Assembly (NCBI GenBank): GCA_023132135.1
Contig: JAGLYR010000035.1
Span: 1 to 19,860 of the forward strand
DNA: 19,860 nucleotides
Reading direction: 5' to 3'
Origin: Candidatus Eiseniibacteriota bacterium
GTDB lineage: Bacteria; Arandabacterota; Arandabacteria; JAGLYR01
The notes under the pieces are model-generated. The model saw only the letters and a list, made by a program, of their open reading frames with translations. It did no database searches and was not told where the DNA came from. This document shows, piece after piece, positions 14,501 through 19,860 of this stretch. The position numbers and the translations under genes are program-made. Each line of letters starts with the position of its first letter. Within the stretch, counting starts at the first letter, position 1.

Positions 14501-17413
14501 GACGTCGGGGCCTACCTGGCCCCCGATTCACTGGTAGGCAACTGGCGCGTTCTGCAGATTCCTCTGAGTGATTTTGAGGACGGGAAAATCGGTGATCCGA
14601 TGTGGGAGTCGATTCGCTACGCGAGGATCTGGTTTGAGGACCTTGCCTGGTGGAAGCAGTTGCGGATCGCGTCGATGGAGATTGTGGGGAACCGCTGGCT
14701 GGAGCGAGGAATCCGCCACGTGGCCAGCGGCGACAGCGTGGACGTGGCGGATCTGGGGATTGGCGAGTTTTTCTCCCTCAAGACAGTTAACAACAAGGAG
14801 AACGCGGACTACGACCCGCCCTTCGATCCTGGAGAGGAACGTGGAAGCGTGGGAAAACGGGGCCAGAGAGAACAGTCCCTGGTCTTCGGTTTCGACGAAC
14901 TCGGGTCCAGCCACATGGTCTCGGCCCGCAAGGAGATTCACGAAGTCCGGGGCAACACGGCTCTGAATGATTACACGCGATACGGTACCCTGGATTTCTG
15001 GTTGAAGTCCTACACGATTTCGGAGCCGGACAGCCAGCCGGTTTTTTTCCTGCGGCTGGCCTCGGACCGGGAGAATTTCTACGAGTACCGGGTCCGCCTG
15101 ACAGGCGGTTGGAAATCCATTCAGGTGGATCTTGAAGAGCTATCGAGGGTCAAGCTGCAGAGCGACACGACTACCGTCAGCTACGAGGGCCGATCCGTGG
15201 TGGCGGTCAATCCTGCCGGTGTAGACTACGTGCTGGGGGATCGGTACGAGGTGTACGCAGTCTACGGTCAACCCACTCTCACCAAGGTGGTCCAGATAAC
15301 CGCGGGCGTGATGAACGATCGGGGCCAGCCTCTGAGCGGCGAGGTTTGGTTCAACGAGATCCGACTGAGGGACATAAAAAAGAACGTGGGAATGGCCCGG
15401 CGCCTCACAGCCTCGGCCCAGTTCTCCGATTTCCTCACGTTGAGCGGGGATTTACGCCAGGTGGACGGGGATTTTGCTTCCCTGGGGAGAGAGCGGTCGG
15501 GGCGGGACCAGACGGGGTACTCGCTCGAGGCCAAAGCCGAGATGGGAAAAATGTTGGGGGCGCTTGGCCTCAAGGTCCCGGTGTCGGCCTCGTATCGCAA
15601 GAGCGAGGATCTGCCGCAACTGGTGACCGGGTCGGACATTGTTCTGGACGCTGAAGGCTCAGAGCTTGAGAAGTCCGAGTCGGAAGGGACAGTTTACAAT
15701 CTCTCCGTCTCCAGACCCAAAGCGTCCAAGAATGCCCTGGTTCACCTGCTGCTGGACGGCTGGTCGTTGAGCAGTAGCTGGGCCGAGAAAAAGAGCTTGT
15801 CTCCGGTGAGACGGGAGTACTCGGAGAACGCCGCTGCGTCGGCCTCGTACCGGCTGACTACCCAGCGCCCCGGGCTGCGCTTTTTCCGGGACTTCGAGAT
15901 TGCCTGGCTGCCCAAGGCCGTCCGGTTCTCGGTTGACGCCAAACGGCAGATCAGCCGCTCGTGGGACGTCATGGACCACCGGATGCGCGAGGAACTGCGC
16001 TTCGACCGCGTCACCCGCACCGCTGTGGGCACAGGGGAACTCAATGTCAGTCCCCTGAACTCCAGTACACTCAACACGGACTACTCTTTCAACATGCAAC
16101 GGGATCTGCTCCCCAACAAGACGATTGGGTTTCGGGAGGGGCTGGGATTCGGCCAGGAAATCCGCCGGGGCCAGAGTACAAAGCTCACCTACAAACCAAA
16201 GGTCCTCTCGTTTCTCTCTCCGACCTTTGCCTACGACACGTCCTACCAGGAGGATCAGAGCCCCAACATCCGGCAGGCAGGCGATCCCAAGGGCACCCGC
16301 AAGGCTACCGCCAACAGTACGCTCAGGTGGACGTTCAATGTGAAGATGGCGTCCATCCGGGGGTTTCTGGCCGGTGTGGGAGGGCAGGAAAAGGGTGGCC
16401 CCCAATCCCGGAGCCCCCAGGAAGACGGGGAGGGGGAGCAGGCGGATGAGGGTGAGGAGGAAGCCAAGGAGAAAGGCCGGGCGCTGTGGCTTCTGCCCGC
16501 GGATTTCGTGACGAATCGGATCCAGCAATTCAACGCCACTTTCACCGTGACGAGGAACTCCAACTACGAGCGGATCCTGGAGCGGCCGGACTGGATGTAC
16601 CAGTTCGGTCTCGTGTCCGAGATTGCCTCCGATCTGGCCGCCCAGTCCCTTTCCAAGGGCCGGGATACGCGCGGGGAGAAGCGTTCCACGTCGCTCCAGG
16701 GGAGTGTGGTCCCGATCTTCGATATCTCGCTCTCCGTCAAGTACGGCTCGAGCGAGGACACACGCTGGGTGGCGGGTGGTGCCAGGGAAACCCGGTCCCG
16801 GACGTGGCCCGATCTGGGATGGTCCTACGACGGCATCGAGCGGTTTGCCTTCCTCAACAAAGTCCTGACCCGGGGCAGCATCCAATCCGGGTACATCCGG
16901 AAGACGGATTCGTCCGGCCCCTTGGGAACAGAGGAGCGCTCTACGTCGCGGACCGAATGGTCGCCGCTTCTGTCCCTGAACACCACAGTCAAGGGCAACA
17001 TCACCTCCAGCTTCTCCATGGGGCGCTCGTCGGAGCAGACGGATGAGAGGGTCGGCGCAGGGGTGAAGACCGGGTCGGTCCGGGCCAACTACCAGTTCGG
17101 CCTCAAGTACTCGTTTTCCCTTCCCCAAGGAATGGGAATGCCTTTGAAACGACTGGGCAGCGGCAAAGGCGGCGGAGGGAAGGTTTCGCTGAGTCTGGAC
17201 GTTACCTACAACACGAACAAGAGCGAGAACCTGACCTCGGGGGATGTCACTGCCGAGAGTACGCGGCTTTCCATCGTGCCCAAGGCTACCTACACTTTCA
17301 GCCGCAACATGAACGGAAACCTCAACGCCAAGTTCGGGCAGGATTCAGACGTCAAGCGCGGACGGACCACCCGCACCATCGGGCTAGGGGTAGAACTGAG
17401 TATCAAATTCTAG
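11507..17413 (+). CDS. sprA: SprA/Sov-family outer-membrane type IX secretion translocon
   Basis: Giant beta-barrel protein family that forms the outer-membrane pore of the type IX secretion system. The 1968-residue protein starts with a signal peptide: basic N-terminus, hydrophobic VVWLLLFAVSGSSLA, cleavage predicted after Ala40. Family marks are YIDDMEGVEDSRILSIARRGW from residue 775, an Asp/Glu-rich segment at about 914-993 (DANSDGVLDAEEDTGLDG, DDYYYEF, NGTEDND), many amphipathic beta strands, and a C-terminal strand ending in Phe (GLGVELSIKF). An acidic low-complexity insert lies at about 1624-1660. It is shorter than Flavobacterium SprA or Porphyromonas Sov (about 2400-2500 aa). Translation starts at GTG with only AGG at 11497-11499 as a weak ribosome site. 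No other T9SS gene is in the window, so an intact system is not shown. Confidence 0.85.
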   Translation: MKRQTLRKQNLSPRANRTPLRLIPAVVWLLLFAVSGSSLAVEFSVRPPATPGQWWFQKGDVPAGRLGEQPAAFLRISTSPVEETATLDFDNGVMEFVWTIKEYELFQWRVPLEEYIGVEGRRRVEEARIDIARRNLEQRPGQEAGRTGMSFDIPVTFPRHVEAIIGQGANLDVSGSETISFRGESTYRVDEKESEFGRRSKFPQLDMKQRLRVNLDGTIGEKVHVLVNHDSEVQSALENRIKLRYEGREDEIVKKIEMGNTDLSITGAQFVSYRGTHQGLFGAKMLAQVGPLDMSIIASKREGKSARSTFVGRATKDSVMIYDIEYQKRKYYTLRMSSDPHHLVFTQGALDIPTRVTIWVDDHDVTNDAITGAKLGSAYLSAADEETLIDTVFTEGYFTQLIETEDYYIDPGSGMVTFYRPLRAEHTIAVSYVDSSGVQVGNAPRGVDVSDTSFVLDLKMIKPRKELIRSETWAYTRGYEFKQFYFLGSRNILPDDFDLVIRRKRTGSEPVDPDREEGEPLFVEVLGLDERDNLTGESEPDGRVDPKWVDYSLGVLQFPDLRPFDPDPSEFALDLRNPEIYELYEDEINAHRQDYQKYYLVAKYRTPQTSYTLNQMNILDGSEKVILNGRQLQRGNDYTIIYELGRVDLLGAAAEEAQKPDANISIDFEYAPFLALAQQSLLGVSGMYTFSPKKNLGFAWLYESKSTPEDRPRLGQEPSRYQVADVNGRFEFNPSFMTRMVDALPLIRAESPSSLKLSGEVAASFPNPNTKNEVYIDDMEGVEDSRILSIARRGWVPASIPHPMGSSEHLEFNWYNPRNRVKRGDIYPDLAEQERDESLTILELDASHAELDSTNNWVGLMRLISKSGTDLSESKFFQILLDEGNSPIERRGRMHIELGAINENYRNPGVWELDTEDANSDGVLDAEEDTGLDGMFGEDGRNVPEDDGDDDYYYEFSNQDEYRFINGTEDNDLLDTEDLDRDGGLGVDSYFSVAVDLADVGAYLAPDSLVGNWRVLQIPLSDFEDGKIGDPMWESIRYARIWFEDLAWWKQLRIASMEIVGNRWLERGIRHVASGDSVDVADLGIGEFFSLKTVNNKENADYDPPFDPGEERGSVGKRGQREQSLVFGFDELGSSHMVSARKEIHEVRGNTALNDYTRYGTLDFWLKSYTISEPDSQPVFFLRLASDRENFYEYRVRLTGGWKSIQVDLEELSRVKLQSDTTTVSYEGRSVVAVNPAGVDYVLGDRYEVYAVYGQPTLTKVVQITAGVMNDRGQPLSGEVWFNEIRLRDIKKNVGMARRLTASAQFSDFLTLSGDLRQVDGDFASLGRERSGRDQTGYSLEAKAEMGKMLGALGLKVPVSASYRKSEDLPQLVTGSDIVLDAEGSELEKSESEGTVYNLSVSRPKASKNALVHLLLDGWSLSSSWAEKKSLSPVRREYSENAAASASYRLTTQRPGLRFFRDFEIAWLPKAVRFSVDAKRQISRSWDVMDHRMREELRFDRVTRTAVGTGELNVSPLNSSTLNTDYSFNMQRDLLPNKTIGFREGLGFGQEIRRGQSTKLTYKPKVLSFLSPTFAYDTSYQEDQSPNIRQAGDPKGTRKATANSTLRWTFNVKMASIRGFLAGVGGQEKGGPQSRSPQEDGEGEQADEGEEEAKEKGRALWLLPADFVTNRIQQFNATFTVTRNSNYERILERPDWMYQFGLVSEIASDLAAQSLSKGRDTRGEKRSTSLQGSVVPIFDISLSVKYGSSEDTRWVAGGARETRSRTWPDLGWSYDGIERFAFLNKVLTRGSIQSGYIRKTDSSGPLGTEERSTSRTEWSPLLSLNTTVKGNITSSFSMGRSSEQTDERVGAGVKTGSVRANYQFGLKYSFSLPQGMGMPLKRLGSGKGGGGKVSLSLDVTYNTNKSENLTSGDVTAESTRLSIVPKATYTFSRNMNGNLNAKFGQDSDVKRGRTTRTIGLGVELSIKF

Positions 17414-17444
17414 CGCGGACGGTCGGTTCTTCAGAAAAAAGCGC

Positions 17445-17473
17445 TTGCACAAATCCAAAGCATCATGTAAGTT
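17445..17473 (+). promoter_or_regulatory. Putative rimP-nusA promoter
   Basis: TTGCAC (17445-17450) and TAAGTT (17468-17473) are spaced by 17 bases in the 156-base gap after sprA. The -35 box is good and the -10 box is weak. Transcription would start near 17480, exactly at the left edge of the 18-base palindrome. Confidence 0.4.
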
Positions 17474-17479
17474 CGGTGC

Positions 17480-17497
17480 GAGTGGGGATCCCCACTC
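17480..17497. promoter_or_regulatory. 18-base perfect palindrome in the rimP-nusA leader
   Basis: GAGTGGGGATCCCCACTC is its own reverse complement and is followed by TTT. As RNA it gives a 7-bp stem with a GATC loop. As DNA it is a two-fold symmetric site at the predicted transcription start. A second CCACTC at 17538-17543 could pair with the left arm instead, disrupting a smaller hairpin formed by GTGCC (17535-17539) and GGCAC (17554-17558). It could be an operator, a leader switch or a 5' stabilising hairpin. Confidence 0.55.
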
Positions 17498-17569
17498 TTT
17501 CATGTATGGGGAGGTTTCGCGCCCGGCCCATCGCGTGCCACTCGGGGGTGCGGGGCACAATGGCGTGAG

Positions 17570-18052
17570 ATGGAGGAGTATGAGCTGTTGGCCCCCTCGT
17601 TCAGAGAACGTATCGAGGAGATAGCGGAGACCATACTTACCGGGGAGGGGTACGAACTGGTAGAAACCCGGATGAACCTCGGGGGCCCTCGCCCGACGTT
17701 AACGTTCTTCATCAGCAAGCCCGGTGGATCGATTTCGCTCGGCGACTGCGCTCGGGCGAGCCGGGCGCTGGAGGATGAATTCGATAGCGTGGATTTGGTG
17801 GGCCGCCGGTACGTTCTGGAGGTGTCATCGGCGGGTCTCGACCGGTTGCTGCGTGGGGAGAGGGATTTCGTGAGATTCCGCGGGGAGCGGGCCAGAGTCA
17901 CGACGCGGCATCCCATCGGCAAGCAGAAATTCTTCCAGGGGATTCTGGGGGAGGTTTGTGAGGAGGCTCTGGCAGTTGAACTGGACTCCGGCGAGAGTGT
18001 CCGGATTCCCCTTGCTGAGATTTCAACGGCCAGGCTGGAGGTCGTTTTCTGA
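17570..18052 (+). CDS. rimP: Ribosome maturation factor RimP
   Basis: Assists 30S ribosomal subunit maturation in the cytoplasm. The 160-residue protein has the two-domain RimP layout: an N-terminal alpha/beta domain with LTFFISKPGGSISLGDCARAS (44-64) and the diagnostic RYVLEVSSAGLDRLL (80-94), then an SH3-like C-terminal domain. The usual Pro in the VSSPGLDR motif is Ala here. The ATG at 17570 is the only plausible start in this frame and lacks an obvious Shine-Dalgarno. A two-codon ORF (ATG GCG TGA, 17560-17568) ends one base before it. nusA begins 26 bases downstream, the classic rimP-nusA pairing, which supports the call. Confidence 0.93.
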   Translation: MEEYELLAPSFRERIEEIAETILTGEGYELVETRMNLGGPRPTLTFFISKPGGSISLGDCARASRALEDEFDSVDLVGRRYVLEVSSAGLDRLLRGERDFVRFRGERARVTTRHPIGKQKFFQGILGEVCEEALAVELDSGESVRIPLAEISTARLEVVF

Positions 18053-18078
18053 CAGTCTGCTCGGCTGGAGATTGAAAC

Positions 18079-19527
18079 ATGAACTACGAAATCATTGAGG
18101 CGCTGGGGCGGATCGCGCGGGAGAAAAATGTGGACCGCGAAATCGTCCTGGAGACCCTGAAAGCGGGACTCATCTCCGCCGCCCGCAAGAAGTACGGTTC
18201 CGCCGCCAACGTTGAGGTCAGGATTGACGACGAGGAAGGCGAGCTGGAAGTTTCGCTCATCAGGAACATTGTGGAGGAAGTGACCGACCCGGTGATCGAG
18301 ATCAGCCTTGGGGAGGCGGAGGAGTGTGACGAGAGAGCTGTCGTTGGGGGAACGGTCAGGATCTCCCTTGCCTTGGAGGATTTCGGGCGGGGGGCGATCC
18401 AGGCAGCCAAGCAGGTGGTGATTCAGAGGGTCCGTGAGGCAGAGCGTGAGAAAGTCCACGAGGACTACTCCGAGAAGATTGGTGAGGTTGTCTCGGGTGG
18501 GGTGCAGCAGATCGACCACGGCAACGTCCTGATCAACCTTGGGCGGACCGAGGCCGTCCTGCCGGTGAGGGAGAAGATCCCGCGTGAGCAGCTTCATCAG
18601 GGGAGCACGATACGGGCCTTGGTCCTCGACGTTCAGAAAGTGGCCAAGGGCCCTCAGGTGATTCTCTCCAGGGCGCACCCTGATTTCGTGCGCCTGCTGT
18701 TCCAGATGGAAGTGCCGGAGATCCTCGAGGGAGTGGTGGAGATCAGGGAGATTGCACGGGAGCCTGGTGCCCGGACGAAGGTTGCCGTCGAGTCGTCGGA
18801 CCCTCGCGTCGATCCCGTGGGCGCATGTGTGGGTATGAAAGGGTGCCGGGTTCAAGCTGTGGTGAGGGAGCTGGGCGGCGAACGGATTGATGTGGTGACC
18901 TACTCGTCGGAACCGATCTCATTTGTGAGTCGTGCGCTCAGCCCGGCGCGCGTTGTCCATCTCCAGATGAACGAAGAAGAGAGAGCCATGACCGTCGTGG
19001 TCCCGGACGACCAGCTTTCGCTGGCCATCGGGAAAGGTGGGCAGAATGCCCGGCTCGCGGCGAAACTCACACGCTGGCGGATCGACCTGTTGAGCGAGAG
19101 CGAGTTCAGCAAGAGGCAGGAGGTCTCCAAGGAAGCTCTTGTGCAAGTGGAGGATCTGCCGGGTATTGGTCCAAAGCTGGCCGAGAAACTGGTTTCCGAA
19201 GGATTCGAGACGGTGGAGGATATCCTCCGGTTGGGTGAAGAAGCGCTTCTGGCCGTGCAGGGTGTTGGAGAAAAAACGGTGGCCAAGGTCATGGCCGTGG
19301 CCGAGGCGGTGCGCGAGGCTCTGGCAGAGGAGTCTGGCGAACAGGATTCCGAGGAAGAAGAACAGCAGGTGGAGGAAGTGGCGGATACCACCGAGGCAGA
19401 AAATGAGACCGAAGAGCCAGCGGTGGACGAAGAGGGAGCCGGGGAGAGTGATGAACAGGCGGCTGTCTCCGATAAAGGACTGATTGACAAGGAAGATCAG
19501 GCCGGGACGGAGGAGACGGGGAGCTAG
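18079..19527 (+). CDS. nusA: Transcription termination/antitermination factor NusA
   Basis: RNA polymerase-binding factor that modulates pausing, termination and antitermination. The 482-residue protein shows the N-terminal polymerase-binding domain (1-130), an S1 domain (about 135-200; [15 protein letters not shown]), KH1 with [16 protein letters not shown] (247-262), and KH2 with [19 protein letters not shown] (313-331). A helix-hairpin-helix segment (about 355-412; [25 protein letters not shown]) and a strongly acidic tail (about 416-482) follow. The position usually Ser in the KH1 GMRGSR motif is Cys. GGAG at 18067-18070 lies eight bases before the ATG. A repeat element follows within a few bases of the TAG stop. 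Confidence 0.96.
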   Translation: MNYEIIEALGRIAREKNVDREIVLETLKAGLISAARKKYGSAANVEVRIDDEEGELEVSLIRNIVEEVTDPVIEISLGEAEECDERAVVGGTVRISLALEDFGRGAIQAAKQVVIQRVREAEREKVHEDYSEKIGEVVSGGVQQIDHGNVLINLGRTEAVLPVREKIPREQLHQGSTIRALVLDVQKVAKGPQVILSRAHPDFVRLLFQMEVPEILEGVVEIREIAREPGARTKVAVESSDPRVDPVGACVGMKGCRVQAVVRELGGERIDVVTYSSEPISFVSRALSPARVVHLQMNEEERAMTVVVPDDQLSLAIGKGGQNARLAAKLTRWRIDLLSESEFSKRQEVSKEALVQVEDLPGIGPKLAEKLVSEGFETVEDILRLGEEALLAVQGVGEKTVAKVMAVAEAVREALAEESGEQDSEEEEQQVEEVADTTEAENETEEPAVDEEGAGESDEQAAVSDKGLIDKEDQAGTEETGS

Positions 19528-19532
19528 CCTGC

Positions 19533-19552
19533 CTGGATTATGCATAATCCAG
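19533..19552. repeat. 20-base palindrome after nusA
   Basis: CTGGATTATGCATAATCCAG is a perfect palindrome beginning six bases after the nusA stop. It equals the outer parts of the 49-base inverted repeat in the sprA leader, without that element's central 25 or so bases. It is AT-rich in a GC-rich setting and has no T tract typical of an intrinsic terminator. Confidence 0.8.
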
Positions 19553-19623
19553 TTTCAACTCTCTACTTTCTGGCCCAGCAGGAGCATACAGCGCCGGGCC
19601 GGAGAACTTATGCGTAGAGTAGG

Positions 19624-19670
19624 CTAGGTTATTCATGAAGAGCGCCGGCATTGCAGTCTCGGGCTCCGCC
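19624..19670 (+). repeat. Intergenic repeat, copy 2 (downstream of nusA)
   Basis: Matches 7372-7418 at 39 of 47 positions, including the identical core AGAGCGCCGGCATTGC (19639-19654). The left end, GGCTAGGTTATTCATGAA, resembles the palindromic elements: its reverse complement TTCATGAATAACC aligns with TTCATGCATAATCC at 11454-11467. It sits 33 bases before the start of the last gene. Between 19553 and 19621 I see nothing assignable. Confidence 0.7.
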
Positions 19671-19702
19671 TTGGATCTCTGATGGAGGATGGTTAGGAAC
19701 TC

Positions 19703-19860
19703 ATGGCGAAGGATATCGATGATCTGGACGTTGGACCGCTGACCCGACCGACGCGGGACGGTTTGAAAGCGCGGAAGAAGAAGGCCAGCCCCAAGACTCC
19801 CCGGAAGGTCAAGGCCAAAGCAAAGGCCAAGCCCAAACCGAAAGTGAAAGCCAAGGCCAA
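19703..19860 (+). CDS. Lys/Ala/Pro-rich basic protein, N-terminal part only
   Basis: The frame begins ATG GCG AAG, with AGGA at 19695-19698 four bases upstream, and runs off the window end after 52 codons. The first 14 residues are acidic and hydrophobic (MAKDIDDLDVGPLT). The rest is dominated by Lys, Ala, Pro and Arg (LKARKKKASPK, VKAKAKAKPKPKVKAK), with no fold visible. By position after rimP-nusA it could be the variable basic N-terminal extension of translation initiation factor IF2 (infB), but no IF2_N-like motif is present in the part seen. A histone H1-like DNA-binding protein is an equally possible reading. Function is not assigned. Confidence 0.6.
   Translation, partial: MAKDIDDLDVGPLTRPTRDGLKARKKKASPKTPRKVKAKAKAKPKPKVKAKA

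Noticed and set aside
15659-17128. 489-codon open frame on the - strand opposite sprA, with similar long ones at 12854-14050 and 11495-12784
   Set aside because: The + strand frame has a signal peptide and SprA family motifs over its whole length. The antisense frames have no recognisable domain and biased composition, as expected from GC-rich codon shadows.
17502-17624. 40-codon leader ORF overlapping the start of rimP
   Set aside because: Composition is unremarkable, no conserved feature is visible, and it overlaps structured leader sequence. It is likely chance.
1-19860. CRISPR arrays, tRNA or rRNA genes, insertion sequences or prophage genes
   Set aside because: No regularly spaced repeat array, cloverleaf-like sequence, rRNA motif or transposase/integrase-like protein was seen. 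The dispersed short repeats are the only mobile-like sequences.

Overview
The window is GC-rich, tightly packed bacterial DNA, almost all housekeeping genes. LptF and LptG indicate a lipopolysaccharide outer membrane. A very large SprA-type outer-membrane protein points to the Fibrobacterota-Chlorobiota-Bacteroidota (FCB) lineages or a related candidate phylum. The high GC, the HPr kinase with HPr and enzyme I, and the short SprA argue against a typical Bacteroidetes. This placement is inference; there is no rRNA or tRNA here.

Region 1 (38-7370, + strand) is a sugar-metabolism and phosphorelay run: hprK, a GH57 alpha-glucan-active enzyme, ptsH (HPr), ptsI (enzyme I), a bifunctional phosphoglucose/phosphomannose isomerase and a sugar-1-phosphate nucleotidyltransferase. 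The GH57 gene, ptsH and ptsI are joined by 4-base and 1-base overlaps. No EIIA, EIIB or EIIC gene is present, so the relay may be regulatory. It may be tied to storage-glucan use through HPr Ser46 and His15. metK follows after a 137-bp leader.

Region 2 (8777-11199, - strand) is an lptF-lptG operon with a 4-base overlap, convergent with metK. It encodes the two permease subunits of the LPS export ABC transporter.

Region 3 (11200-17413) is a 307-bp divergent intergenic region followed by a 1968-residue SprA homologue (type IX secretion translocon family). The intergenic region has a good sigma70-like promoter, a hairpin on the lptF side and a perfect 24-bp-arm inverted repeat in the predicted sprA 5' leader.

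Region 4 (17414-19860) is rimP-nusA with a palindromic leader, then a repeat-bearing 175-bp gap and the start of a Lys/Ala/Pro-rich basic protein cut by the window end.

I found no clearly new multi-gene system. The most interesting non-coding signal is a family of short intergenic repeats sharing a core like GG(A)TTAT(T/G)CATGAA. They occur after the nucleotidyltransferase gene, in the sprA leader and twice after nusA. The most interesting coding signal is a glucan enzyme built into the hprK-ptsH-ptsI cluster.
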